Of a DNA stretch of 64,000 bases, positions 33,065 through 42,434 are shown one piece after another (position 1 is the first letter of the stretch; each line of letters opens with the position of its first letter). Both the position numbers and the translations under genes were made by a program. Location: contig NZ_KQ758488.1 of the NCBI RefSeq assembly GCF_001456935.1, positions 1-64,000 on the forward strand. The letters run 5' to 3'. Source of the stretch: [Bacillus] enclensis. Lineage in GTDB: Bacteria; Bacillota; Bacilli; Bacillales; Bacillaceae_B. The notes under the pieces are model-generated. The model was not told the DNA's origin and did not search any database. It worked only from the letters and a program-made list of their open reading frames with translations.

Positions 33065-34435
33065 CTATGATTGATGCATCAGCGTTTGATGTTTTTCCTT
33101 TTTTCTCCTCATTCCGTATAGGGTAAATAAAAGAATGAACCATATAGGTGTCAGCAATAAGGCTGGACGAGTTGCCTCAGAAACCATCATGATCACCAGG
33201 ATCACGGCGAACATGGTCAGCACAGCGTAATTGATAAATGGCGTGAATGGTGCTTTGAATGTTGATTTCAAGTGTAAATCGCGACGTGTTTTCTTATACT
33301 TCAGATGACAGATCAGAATTACGCCCCACACCCAGATGAAGCAAATGGCACTTATCGTTGTCACGATCCCGAAGGCCTGCTCCGGCAGCAGTTTACTTAA
33401 AAGTGCTCCCGCGGAAATAACCAGTGTGGAGATGAACAGCCCATTGCTTGGCACATGGTTTTTATTCAGTCTGGCAAAAATAGACGGCCCCTGTTTCGTG
33501 TTGCTTAAATTATATAGAATCCTGCTTGTAGAGAACATTCCGCTGTTGCAGGCAGAAGCCGCTGACGTCAGCACCACGAAATTGATGATTCCTGCCGCCA
33601 GGGGAATCCCGATTAAGCTGAATGTTTTCACAAACGGACTTTCCGCTGCATTGAGGCCTGTCCACGGATTGATGCACAAGAGCACGATCAGCGCGCCAAC
33701 GTAGAAAAATAATATCCTTAGAGGAATCTTGTTGATGGCCGATGGAATATTCTTTTTCGGATCAGACGTTTCCGCTGCTGATACGGCCACTAATTCCACG
33801 CCGACATACGCAAAGATGACCATCTGGAATGACAGCAGGAAGCCTGATACTCCGTTTGGAAATAATCCTCCATGCTCCCACAGATTGGTCATCGAAACAG
33901 TACCTGCATCCGTCTTGAATCCAATCACCAGCAGCACAACGCCGGCAACGATCAATGCAAGAATCGTCATGACCTTGATTAACGCAAACCAAAATTCCAT
34001 TTCCCCGAATAGCTTTACAGTCATCAGGTTGAACCCTAATAAAATAATCACGCAGATGAGTGCGGGAATCCACTGCGGGATATCGAACCAATAATTCACG
34101 TACACCCCCACAGCGATCACATCCGCCATCGCCGTCATGATCCAGCAGAACCAATAGGTCCATCCCGTCACAAATGCAGCAGAAGCTCCAAGATACTCTT
34201 CCGCAATATCCGTCAACGATTGATAACCCGCTTTTGACAACAACAATTCCCCAAGCGCCCTCATCACAAAAAACAGGGCGATACCTACGATTAAATAAGC
34301 AAAGATGATCGAGGGACCCGCAAGCTGTATCGCTTTCCCGGAACCTAAAAATAACCCCGTCCCGATCGTTCCGCCAATCGCAATCAGCTGAACATGGCGA
34401 TTTGATAAATCTCTCTTTAATTCTCGTTGTTCCAA
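33065..34435 (-). CDS. APC-family amino acid permease under glycine riboswitch control
   Basis: 456 residues from TTG at 34435, chosen because AAGGAGGAG is 6 nt upstream. The longer frame to 34573 runs through the leader terminator and is not expected to be coding. About 12 transmembrane segments; signature RHVQLIAIGGTIGTGLFLGSG, then VMRALGELLLSKAGYQSLTDIAEEYLG, and GVELVAVSAAETSDPKKNIP. This matches the D-serine/D-alanine/glycine transporter (CycA-like) group. The glycine riboswitch in the leader supports glycine or a related amino acid as substrate. Confidence 0.9.
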   Translation of the reverse strand: MEQRELKRDLSNRHVQLIAIGGTIGTGLFLGSGKAIQLAGPSIIFAYLIVGIALFFVMRALGELLLSKAGYQSLTDIAEEYLGASAAFVTGWTYWFCWIMTAMADVIAVGVYVNYWFDIPQWIPALICVIILLGFNLMTVKLFGEMEFWFALIKVMTILALIVAGVVLLVIGFKTDAGTVSMTNLWEHGGLFPNGVSGFLLSFQMVIFAYVGVELVAVSAAETSDPKKNIPSAINKIPLRILFFYVGALIVLLCINPWTGLNAAESPFVKTFSLIGIPLAAGIINFVVLTSAASACNSGMFSTSRILYNLSNTKQGPSIFARLNKNHVPSNGLFISTLVISAGALLSKLLPEQAFGIVTTISAICFIWVWGVILICHLKYKKTRRDLHLKSTFKAPFTPFINYAVLTMFAVILVIMMVSEATRPALLLTPIWFILLFTLYGMRRKKEKHQTLMHQS

Positions 34436-34482
34436 CCTTAACTCCTCCTTACAAACATTCAGAAAGCAATATTTAGAGCATA

Positions 34483-34513
34483 AAAAAAGAGACTGGATGC
34501 GCTCCAATCTCAT
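34483..34513 (-). terminator. Leader terminator downstream of the glycine riboswitch
   Basis: On the minus strand: GAGATTGGA, a 5-nt loop, TCCAGTCTC, then TTTTTTT. It lies between the aptamer (ending near 34588) and the permease start (34435), so transcription attenuation is the likely control mode. Confidence 0.8.
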
Positions 34514-34587
34514 GGTCATAAGAATAACAAATACTATTTTGAATGCCAGCAGCCATAACGGCCTGCACGTCAAAATAAATATCTGAT

Positions 34588-34680
34588 ACTCTTCTGTCCT
34601 TTTGCCTGAGATTATGAACCCTTCGGCGCCGCGAAAACTCTCGCGGTCTCTCCAGAAGCTGCTCCTGCTATAGTATGATC
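34588..34680 (-). promoter_or_regulatory. Glycine riboswitch (single aptamer visible)
   Basis: Read on the minus strand: a conserved GGAGAGACCGC start (near 34650), hairpin GCGAGAGTTTTCGC, then GGCGCCGAAGGG, and CTCAGGCAAAAGGACAGAAG at the 3' side. These are the conserved blocks of the glycine aptamer. I see only one full aptamer; a second or a ghost aptamer is not clear. From 34690 to 34951 there is only AT-rich sequence with no gene. Confidence 0.88.
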
Positions 34681-34951
34681 CATAGCAATCATAGCTTTCT
34701 ATGTAATTAAATTGTTTGGTTACTCGTTTTGCTTCGAATAGTTGATTATTTTAGTAGGATATTGACGTTTTGTCAACAGGTGGGGATCGTCATTACCCTG
34801 AATGAATTTATTGGATGAAAAAGGTATGGATGTTTTTATGTAATTGTTCATCTACATAATGAGGTTTAGAACTTAAAACTATCCCTTGTTCTAATATATA
34901 AATGTTTAGCAAATACTAAGTACATCTTGTTTATTTGCGGGAGTGAATTGA

Positions 34952-35566
34952 ATGCCACATAAAAGTCCGCTGCATATTGTCTTCTTATTTGTTGTTTTAA
35001 TTGTTCTTATTTGGTCCCTGATTAAACCTGAGGAAGGCTATATGGTTTTGTTGATGGAGGTTTTACCTTCAGTATTGGTTTTACTATTTTTAGTATCAAC
35101 ATACAACAAATTTCGCCTTACCACTGTTTCCTATGTCATCATTACCATTCTTGTCATTTTAACGTTTATAGGAGGGCATTACTCTTACTCCAAAGTTCCT
35201 CTCTTTACATGGTTCAAGGATTATTTTGATTTACATAGAAACCACTACGACCGGTTCGGTCATTTTCTTAAGGGGTCTCTTGTGATCGTCATAATAGAGG
35301 TGTTGGTAAGAAAAACAGCTTTAACGAAAAGTAAAACCACAAACTTCATTGCTCTCTGTATCACATTGGCAATCGGGGCGTTCTACGAAATCATTGAATG
35401 GGCAAGTGCAACCATAGGGAAGAAAGGGAAAGTGACTAAAGATTTTTTAGGTATGCAGGGAGACATATGGGATGCACAGTGGGATATGGCACTTTTACTG
35501 GCAGGTTCCATTCTTTCGCTTTTCTTTGTTAAGATTCTATATAAAGAATTAGAAAGATCCAGATAG
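34952..35566 (+). CDS. DUF2238 (YjdF-like) membrane protein
   Basis: 204 residues, six transmembrane segments (LHIVFLFVVLIVLIWSLI, LMEVLPSVLVLLFLVST, VSYVIITILVILTFIGGHYSY and others). Family motifs: HYSYSKVPLFTWFKDYF, HRNHYDRFGHFLKGSL, IGAFYEIIEWASA and GMQGDIWDAQWDMALLLAGS. Homologous to E. coli YjdF; no function known. Followed by a long bidirectional hairpin. Confidence 0.9.
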   Translation: MPHKSPLHIVFLFVVLIVLIWSLIKPEEGYMVLLMEVLPSVLVLLFLVSTYNKFRLTTVSYVIITILVILTFIGGHYSYSKVPLFTWFKDYFDLHRNHYDRFGHFLKGSLVIVIIEVLVRKTALTKSKTTNFIALCITLAIGAFYEIIEWASATIGKKGKVTKDFLGMQGDIWDAQWDMALLLAGSILSLFFVKILYKELERSR

Positions 35567-35598
35567 TAGGTTGGTGAAACTCAGGTGCAAAATCCGAG

Positions 35599-35658
35599 CA
35601 ACAAGACAAACATGCCGAGTTACTATTCATAACTTGGCATGTTTGTCTTGTTATTATT
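35599..35658. terminator. Long bidirectional terminator
   Basis: About 24-bp stem: AACAAGACAAACATGCC (35600s) with GGCATGTTTGTCTTGTT (35636-35652), around a small loop. Confidence 0.85.
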
Positions 35659-35683
35659 TTCATACAACTAAAACCTCATTTAC

Positions 35684-35699
35684 TTATGGTACGGTTCAC
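35684..35699 (+). repeat. 16-bp direct repeat, left copy
   Basis: TTATGGTACGGTTCAC; an identical copy is at 39807-39822. The two bracket the DUF2515, squalene-hopene cyclase and HXXEE genes. Confidence 0.75.
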
Positions 35700-35798
35700 T
35701 GCACCTAATATACCAGCGGTTTTTTGACAATTACTTTTAATGATTCCATATTCTACTGGCAGCACTTGAACAATGCCTGGGCTTCTGCTCATTAATGA

Positions 35799-36926
35799 TT
35801 ATTTTTCTTCTCGTAACAACAGGGCTTCCTTTGCCATAACCGCAAGTTCAATTTTTTCAAGAGTTTTGCAATAATTCTTTAATATCTCTCCATTTAAACT
35901 TACTTCTTTATTTATATAATCCAAGACATGCCAATCCCTAAACCAATCTCCGCTCTTCGTATCTTCATGGGGCGCATCCGGCCATGCATATTTTAAAGGC
36001 GGACTGTACAGGCGATTGGCGCCCTCTTTCAACATGCAATTCTTGACCCGGCGTTTATAAAGGGATCGGGGTAAAGATTCATTTACATCATTAAACAAAT
36101 CAGGCCAATAATCCTTTCTTGAGCCGGTATGAGGACATTCATGTGCCCATTTCAAAACCCCCGCTAGAATCTCTTCAGACTGAAAAAGAGTGGCATACAA
36201 ATTTTTCCCAAATAATATTCTTTCGTGAAGGGAAGTGAATTGCTGTGAGATGCCGCCGATAAGTGATACTTTTTCCGATTTTCCCTCCGCATTGTAGGGA
36301 AAAAGAATGTTATTCATTCGTAAAAATTCATACATTTTAAAGCTGACTGTACTCGTTACGTTTTTTTTGAAATGATTATTTTGGATCAACTCCTTTTCCA
36401 ATTGGCTTTGTTCATTTATTATCATCGCAATTGCCAACGTATAGCTATCCCCACTTCGCCAAAAATAACGCCACATCGTCTCCATAAATGTAGAAGTGTA
36501 AAAGAAAGGTAAAAGGTGGAACATATCTTTACCCCTTATCACACTCAGGTCATAAACCGAAAATTGAGGATACACATCTTGAAAAACCAACCAACTACCT
36601 CGCTCCAAAAAGGAAAAGAAGGCTTCTTGATCTTTTTCAGGTAGAAGTTTCGTCAGCAATTCCCCTTTTAAATCCGTCATGTTCCAACCTACGTTTCGCG
36701 ATATCAAATGTCCAAGAAGGGCCCAATGTATCTCAGGGTACTGAAGATAAAACTGAAAATAAGCTTGCGTCCTTGTTACATTGTTTTGGTTAAGTTGTTT
36801 CGTCTGTTCTCTTATAAGGTCAATACACTGTCTATCATTTTCTGATAAACATGGCAGAAGGCAGTCAGATTTCTTCTTCATCTTTTTTTTCAATTCTTTT
36901 TTTACATCGGATAAAGAGTCCAGCAA
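35799..36926 (-). CDS. DUF2515 protein (YppC-like)
   Basis: 375 residues from TTG at 36926 (AAAAGGATGA upstream; a stop lies just before). Motifs: TRTQAYFQFYLQYPEIHWALLGH, SRNVGWNMTDLKG, ERGSWLVFQDVYPQ, and CPHTGSRKDYWPDLFN, typical of DUF2515. A helical cytosolic protein without catalytic motifs I recognise. It is divergent from the squalene-hopene cyclase gene, 118 nt away. Function unknown. Confidence 0.85.
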   Translation of the reverse strand: MLDSLSDVKKELKKKMKKKSDCLLPCLSENDRQCIDLIREQTKQLNQNNVTRTQAYFQFYLQYPEIHWALLGHLISRNVGWNMTDLKGELLTKLLPEKDQEAFFSFLERGSWLVFQDVYPQFSVYDLSVIRGKDMFHLLPFFYTSTFMETMWRYFWRSGDSYTLAIAMIINEQSQLEKELIQNNHFKKNVTSTVSFKMYEFLRMNNILFPYNAEGKSEKVSLIGGISQQFTSLHERILFGKNLYATLFQSEEILAGVLKWAHECPHTGSRKDYWPDLFNDVNESLPRSLYKRRVKNCMLKEGANRLYSPPLKYAWPDAPHEDTKSGDWFRDWHVLDYINKEVSLNGEILKNYCKTLEKIELAVMAKEALLLREEK

Positions 36927-37044
36927 AACGGCATCATCCTTTTAAAGTTCATTTTGACTGTTTCAATCCTCCCCATCAAAGGAGCATATTCAACTTGCTC
37001 CCGGAATATGAATTTTTAAAAAAGGATGGGAGAGGGTACGTAGA

Positions 37045-38934
37045 ATGAGAACTCGGGTATATGAGGAAATGAACAGAATCGCCCATCAGTTGGTCCAAGA
37101 CCAATTAGAGGACGGGACATGGCGTTATCCTTTCGAAACCGGAATTGCATCGGACTGCAGTATGATTATCTTATTACGGACATTGGAGATAAAGGATGAG
37201 GAGGATTTCATAAAAGAGTTGGTAGAACGTATCGCCGCAAAGCAAAAGAAAGATGGGTCTTGGAGGCTGTTTCATGATCAGGAAAAAGGGAATTTAACAT
37301 CGACTGTAGAAGCGTATTATGCTCTTCTTTATTCTGGTTATCGGAATCCAAAAGACCAGGAAATGCAAGCAGCAAGAAGGTTTATTTTGGCCAACGGAGG
37401 GGCCGCGGATGTCCATATGTTTTTGAAAATCTTGTTGGCCCTAACAGGACAATGTGCGTGGCCGCACTTCCCCATTAATATTGAAGTGATGCTTTTACCA
37501 GACTCCTTTCCAATTAACCTTTTTGACCTCTCCGTGTACGGAAGGGCGAACATTATCCCTTTTTTAATTCTCGCCAATACGAATTTTCGTAAGCGGACGC
37601 CTCGTTCGCCCAATCTCTCCGATTTGTTTCAAAAAAAAGAGGTTCGTTTTTTTACAGAGAATCAAGAGGACGAGGTCCGCTCGGTGATCAAATCAATTAA
37701 ACAGGGGATTAAGGGTCTAAAACCTCATGTAAACCTTCGTGAATTGGCATTATCTCGTGCTGAACAATATATGCTGGACCGAATCGAACCGGATGGCACC
37801 TATGTTAATTATTTCAGCACGACCTCTCTCATGATTTATGCCTTATTGGCGAGGGGGTATCCAAAAACACATCCGGTGATTACTCGTGCCGTACAAGGCT
37901 TAAAAGCAATGACATGCCGAATTGACGGAGAACTTCACTGCCAGTACACGACGGCTACGGTTTGGAATACAACGTTAATCAATTATGCTCTACAAGAAGC
38001 CGGAGTCCCCTATTCGTCCAACACTATACAAAAGGCCAATGATTACATTCTTTCCCGTCAGCATCTCAAATACGGGGATTGGGCCATTCATGAATCAAAC
38101 CTGTTACCGGGAGGTTGGGGGTTTGCGGATATGAACACTTTCCACCCAGATATTGACGACACAACTGCTGCACTCCGGGCGATACGTACTTTGGCCAAAA
38201 AACAAGTGGCTTGTCGGCAAGCATGGGATCGTGGATTAAAATGGCTCATTTCCATGCAAAACAATGACGGCGGTTGGCCTGCATTTGAAAAGAATGTAGA
38301 TAAAAAAGTGTTGAATTTGTTACCGATAGAAGGGGGAAAAGATTTATTGATTGATCCGTCGACGGTTGATTTAACGGGAAGGACTTTAGAATTCTTCGGA
38401 AACTATACCCATTTAGACCGTCATCATCCTATGGTGAAACGTGGAATTCGTTGGCTGTTGCGGCATCAAAATTCAGATGGCTCCTGGGTAGGGAGATGGG
38501 GCGTATATATTTATGGTACTTGGGCGGCTGTAACGGGATTGATTGCGGTTGGGGTTCCTGCAAATCATTCAGCTATTCAAAAGGCACTAGCGTGGTTGCG
38601 GAAAATTCAGAATTCTGACGGTGGTTGGGGAGAATCCTGTAAAAGTGATATCAAAAACTGTTATGTGCCGCTCCGCGAAAGTACCCGCACTCATACCGCT
38701 TGGGCCCTTGATACACTCATCTTAGCCTCAACCAGCGTAACACCTGAAATGGAGAACGGTGCAGCTTTTTTAGTGGATAAAAAAGAAAAGGATTGGACGA
38801 CCGCTTATCCAAAAGGAAGGGGAATGGCAGGGTCCTTTTATATCAATTATCATTGTTATGAATATGTTTTTCCATTGCTTTCCCTTGCCCATTATCAAAA
38901 ATTAGCTGGTGGGCAGCTTCTGACAGATTTGTGA
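37045..38934 (+). CDS. shc: Squalene-hopene cyclase
   Basis: 629 residues, full length. It cyclises squalene (in Bacillus also C35 terpenes) into hopanoid-type lipids at the membrane. The protonating DxDD motif is present as PDIDDTTAAL (D369, D371, D372). Several QW repeats are visible: QLEDGTWRYPF, QKKDGSWRLF, QNNDGGWPAFE, QNSDGSWVGRWG, QNSDGGWGESC. The channel and C-terminal region YPKGRGMAGSFYINYHCYEYVFPL is intact. RBS GGGAGAGG. Enzyme looks functional. No squalene synthase gene is nearby. Confidence 0.95.
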   Translation: MRTRVYEEMNRIAHQLVQDQLEDGTWRYPFETGIASDCSMIILLRTLEIKDEEDFIKELVERIAAKQKKDGSWRLFHDQEKGNLTSTVEAYYALLYSGYRNPKDQEMQAARRFILANGGAADVHMFLKILLALTGQCAWPHFPINIEVMLLPDSFPINLFDLSVYGRANIIPFLILANTNFRKRTPRSPNLSDLFQKKEVRFFTENQEDEVRSVIKSIKQGIKGLKPHVNLRELALSRAEQYMLDRIEPDGTYVNYFSTTSLMIYALLARGYPKTHPVITRAVQGLKAMTCRIDGELHCQYTTATVWNTTLINYALQEAGVPYSSNTIQKANDYILSRQHLKYGDWAIHESNLLPGGWGFADMNTFHPDIDDTTAALRAIRTLAKKQVACRQAWDRGLKWLISMQNNDGGWPAFEKNVDKKVLNLLPIEGGKDLLIDPSTVDLTGRTLEFFGNYTHLDRHHPMVKRGIRWLLRHQNSDGSWVGRWGVYIYGTWAAVTGLIAVGVPANHSAIQKALAWLRKIQNSDGGWGESCKSDIKNCYVPLRESTRTHTAWALDTLILASTSVTPEMENGAAFLVDKKEKDWTTAYPKGRGMAGSFYINYHCYEYVFPLLSLAHYQKLAGGQLLTDL

Positions 38935-39063
38935 CAAAGAAAAATTTCTTGAGTGATTATTGGTATACTTTTGTATCTTGTCCAATAAAATGGAGCAACT
39001 ACATTAGAAGGATAGTCTTGTTGAAAAAGAAATTTTAACATTTAAAAAGGAGGGAGGCCAAAT

Positions 39064-39600
39064 ATGCAAGGAGTTCTCCACCAATTCTTCGATCTTCAAA
39101 CAATAATCTGGTTGCTGCCCATCATTTTTATTTTCCATGACTTAGAAGAGATCATAACCATTGAATCTTCCATGACTGCAAACTATCCTAAAACTAACTT
39201 CGTTAAACAAGCATTAAAAGCCCGGGAGAAACTAGGTTCAACGGCTGCCCAGCTTGCTATTTCGGCAACATGGATTTTACTGTTTATCTCCTTCATTACC
39301 TTGATGACCGCCCATCATTCTTCTAATGGAGGGGGATTTCTTTTATTTACAGTCATGATTAATTTATTTGTTTTTCAAGCATTCATGCACATTGTTCAAA
39401 CCATTATGTTTAGAAGTTACACTCCTGGCATCGTAACGTCACTGTTCCTCCTTATCCCTTACTGCCTCCTTTCATATAATACTTTAGTTGAACATGGACA
39501 AATAGACTGGCACTTGGTAATTGCCAGTCTACCAGTTAGTATGATCTTCATCCTGATTTTTCTAGTTGGAAATCTTCTAGGCCGGTATTTTATTCGATAA
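39064..39600 (+). CDS. HXXEE-domain membrane protein
   Basis: 178 residues, four or five transmembrane segments. The family motif HxxEE occurs in IIFIFHDLEEIITIESS near residue 25. A second conserved-looking region is FVFQAFMHIVQTIMFRSYTPG. Function unknown. Very good RBS (AAAGGAGGGAGG). It follows the cyclase gene on the same strand after about 130 nt, so it may be cotranscribed. Confidence 0.82.
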   Translation: MQGVLHQFFDLQTIIWLLPIIFIFHDLEEIITIESSMTANYPKTNFVKQALKAREKLGSTAAQLAISATWILLFISFITLMTAHHSSNGGGFLLFTVMINLFVFQAFMHIVQTIMFRSYTPGIVTSLFLLIPYCLLSYNTLVEHGQIDWHLVIASLPVSMIFILIFLVGNLLGRYFIR

Positions 39601-39806
39601 ATAGGCAAGACTTTTTTTTAAAGTCACTTCATCATCATAAGGCATAAAGAAAGGCTATTCATAACTGAGCGGCCATTTTACTTCAGTAGAATTTATTTAC
39701 CTATCCTTTAAGACACTGCATTTTATCTTTTTATAATGGAGATTACCCTGTTTATTTTACCAAACAGTAATATTTCACAGTTATAATACTATAAAACTGT
39801 CTCTAT

Positions 39807-39822
39807 TTATGGTACGGTTCAC
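39807..39822 (+). repeat. 16-bp direct repeat, right copy
   Basis: TTATGGTACGGTTCAC, identical to 35684-35699. Here it runs into CGTA, making a local palindrome TACGGT-TC-ACCGTA. Confidence 0.75.
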
Positions 39823-39960
39823 CGTAGTTATTTAAGAGGCAAAAAATAATGATTAGATAATTAATTTAACCAATAATTAAATTTTTTTAACTCAGTGAAG
39901 GTTAGTTTTTCTTAAATCAATCATAGCTAAAATTTGTCAGTTCAATCATTCAAAAATGAA

Positions 39961-39992
39961 AAAAGATCCTTCGTAAACAGAAGGATCTTTTT
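39961..39992. terminator. Bidirectional terminator
   Basis: Stem GATCCTTC with GAAGGATC, A-run before and T-run after (about 39958-39992). Confidence 0.8.
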
Positions 39993-40160
39993 CGTTCATT
40001 TTATAATCGTTCTTTTCAGACGCTTTTTAAAATCGTTCTTTTGAAATGCTTCCTCATTATTATATGCAATATATTCAACATTTACAACAATTTCGTTTAA
40101 TTTTTTCCAAATGAGTTTTAAACCCATTAATTACATTTTTTATTCAAACTACAAAATGGT

Positions 40161-41027
40161 TTAAACAAGTTCTGCTTCTCTGTATTTAACCATTACTTCA
40201 TCATCAAGTGTTAGATCAAATTCTTCAAGCTTATCTTCGTTAATAAAAAATGCAGTTCTTTTCTGGTCTTCATCCTTAATAATTACTTTAACTTCTGCAG
40301 CAATAATAATTTTTTCTTTTTTAAAATAATCTAATATGGCCGACGAGTCACTAGGTTGTAAATTAAAACTAGATTGGTTATTAAGTGCAGCCAGTAAGTC
40401 TTTTTGATAAACAACGGTTTGGGATTTTGACCCATACTTAACGTATAAGTCATTCATACCTTTGTTAATACAATTTAAATACTTGAATTTTTCTTCATTG
40501 CTAAATTCTAAATTTTCAATATTAAATGGCTTATATGTTTCAACGCCCAAAATTTCTTCAATTTTTTTAACTTTAATTTGCTTTTCTAATGTTTCCAAGT
40601 AATTATTCTTAATTTTCGACTCTAGATATAGGAGGGTTATCTCTTTTCCTTGATACCTTAACTCTAAGATAAGTGGTAACATATCTGAATCTGAAGATAC
40701 AATGACATAATGTTCAAACTTTCGGTTATTAGATAAGGATTTTGTTACATCTATCGCTAACGCTATATCAGATGCATTGCTTTTTCCATCTCCTATCGAG
40801 TTTACATGCCGTAATTCAACCAGATTTTCCTGTAAATCACTTATTTCATTTGAAGAAGTCTTAAAATCGCAAAATGCTTTTACTAGTTGTACAGAATTTA
40901 ATTGCTCATCTGATAAATAGTCTAATAATTTCTTAACAACATCACTTGTTATAAACATTGAATATGACTCATTAATGGATCTATATAAATTATCATAATC
41001 TATAAATACGGCAGTTGGGTTAGTCAT
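40161..41027 (-). CDS. NYN-domain (PIN-like) nuclease protein
   Basis: 288 residues. NYN/LabA-type PIN fold in the first roughly 150 residues: TAVFIDYDNLYRS (D10, D12), SNASDIALAIDVTKSL (D87, D93) and YVIVSSDSDMLPLILELRYQGK (D113, D115) give the acidic metal-binding cluster. The C-terminal half may be a LOTUS/OST-HTH-like winged helix (KDLLAALNNQSSF). Probably an RNase. AT-rich. It stands alone, on the same strand as the following cassette but 276 nt away, with an AAGGAG RBS. Defence or RNA-processing role uncertain. Confidence 0.85.
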   Translation of the reverse strand: MTNPTAVFIDYDNLYRSINESYSMFITSDVVKKLLDYLSDEQLNSVQLVKAFCDFKTSSNEISDLQENLVELRHVNSIGDGKSNASDIALAIDVTKSLSNNRKFEHYVIVSSDSDMLPLILELRYQGKEITLLYLESKIKNNYLETLEKQIKVKKIEEILGVETYKPFNIENLEFSNEEKFKYLNCINKGMNDLYVKYGSKSQTVVYQKDLLAALNNQSSFNLQPSDSSAILDYFKKEKIIIAAEVKVIIKDEDQKRTAFFINEDKLEEFDLTLDDEVMVKYREAELV

Positions 41028-41303
41028 TAGTTTACTCCTTAAATTTTAGATTTATGGTAAATTAAACCACTTACCTATTATACAACTATTATTTTTTCTT
41101 TTTATATATTATTTCGCTAATTTTAATCAGGAGTTTTTTTCTAAGCGCATAGTAAAGGTTATTTTCCCAAAACTATTTTTCTTAAATGAGGTTATTGAAA
41201 AATATTAATATTAATGATTAAATCAAGTTTACACTTTGTTTAAAACTGGCTAATTCACTAATTTCATAATTTTCTTAATTTTTAATAAAATCAAACAACA
41301 ATC

Positions 41304-42434
41304 TTAGGGATACTGTTTTACAACCTCAAAATTCCAACCTGACAATATATCAAAGTGAGCTTGCTTCTTATCTGACAAGATTGCAACATTATTTTTACTT
41401 CTCGTAATGGCTACATAAAACTGTGCTATTACTGAATCCGACATTTTGTGTCTGCCTTTTAAAATATGGTTTTCCATCTCTTTAGTAGGTAGAATTAAGA
41501 CGTTTTCATAACTTAACCCTTTTGATTTGCCAAAGGTTATTGATTCAAAGTTAATATCTCCGTCTAATTTAGATATAAATTTGTTAAAGGAGCTTATATT
41601 ATAATAAAGTACTGTTGGCTTATAATGTTCTATGAACTTATATACATTATCCATATCGACCAAGTAAGTACCTACATCTTCATTGTCCACTTTCTTAACA
41701 GATTTCATGTTAAGGTCACTATATAATGTATTTGCCAAATCGCAAACTATCTGCGGACAACGGTGGCACACATCTAAACTTTCAAGCTCGTCGTGCTTTA
41801 GTACCTCAGTAAAGAAATTAAATATATTGATCCCTCTGTATCTGCTGAGAAAAGGACCTGAATTTGTGGAATATGTTGCCTGCCGATGGTCTCCTACCAC
41901 TACAAGATCAATGTTAGAGTGGTAAATAGCCTCAATTATTTTTAAATCGTATCCCCCCATATCTTGAACCTCATCTATAAGAATTGTGGAATAGATTTTT
42001 TCGAGCCTATTAATCATTGCTCCCTCAGAAGCTTCTAATACTAAATTACAAAATTGAGCCAACCTTTGATAATAGAGTCTTCCTTGAAAATCGTAGTAAT
42101 ATCTCCAATTATCGGCTGTTATACCTTTTAAGCGGGGGATTTCTCCTAATGAACAAAAATTAACCCCTTGTATTTCCGGCCCTCCCATAACCTTTCTATA
42201 TGGCTTAGCGCATTCGTTAAGCAAAAATTCCGTCCATGTCTTACATTTAATGTTCTTAGGTATTATTCCTACTGAATCCATAAGGTCATACTTCATAGAA
42301 TTTAGATTGGCATTCGTATATGTAAGGTATAGCACTTTTCCTTCTTGATAGTTTTTTACTGCTTCTCCTATTAATAATGTAGTCTTACCTGTCCCCGCTG
42401 CAGCCTTAATAATTCTTTTATTGGATGGCATCAT
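41304..42434 (-). CDS. UvrD-like superfamily-1 helicase (GajB-like)
   Basis: 376 residues. Motifs: IIKAAAGTGKTTLLIGEAV (I), YLTYTNANLNSMKYDL (Ia), STILIDEVQDMGGYDLKII (II), LVVVGDHRQATYS (III), ITFGKSKGLSYENVLIL (V), FYVAITRSKNNVAIL (VI). It overlaps the end of the OLD nuclease gene by 17 nt, so the two are coupled. This gene order (OLD nuclease then UvrD-like helicase) is that of Gabija and class 2 OLD systems. It is shorter than typical GajB, with a small helicase insertion region. Confidence 0.85.
   Translation of the reverse strand: MMPSNKRIIKAAAGTGKTTLLIGEAVKNYQEGKVLYLTYTNANLNSMKYDLMDSVGIIPKNIKCKTWTEFLLNECAKPYRKVMGGPEIQGVNFCSLGEIPRLKGITADNWRYYYDFQGRLYYQRLAQFCNLVLEASEGAMINRLEKIYSTILIDEVQDMGGYDLKIIEAIYHSNIDLVVVGDHRQATYSTNSGPFLSRYRGINIFNFFTEVLKHDELESLDVCHRCPQIVCDLANTLYSDLNMKSVKKVDNEDVGTYLVDMDNVYKFIEHYKPTVLYYNISSFNKFISKLDGDINFESITFGKSKGLSYENVLILPTKEMENHILKGRHKMSDSVIAQFYVAITRSKNNVAILSDKKQAHFDILSGWNFEVVKQYP

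Larger units (their letters stand above)
39601..40160. other. Intergenic stretch with repeat and terminator
   Basis: No gene seen. It holds the right copy of the 16-bp repeat (39807-39822), a terminator (39961-39992) and a small local repeat of AATCGTTCTTTT near 40006 and 40030. Confidence 0.6.

Noticed and set aside
34436..34573. Longer N-terminus for the amino acid permease
   Set aside because: It would be translated from the leader terminator region; the TTG at 34435 has an ideal RBS and gives the family's length.
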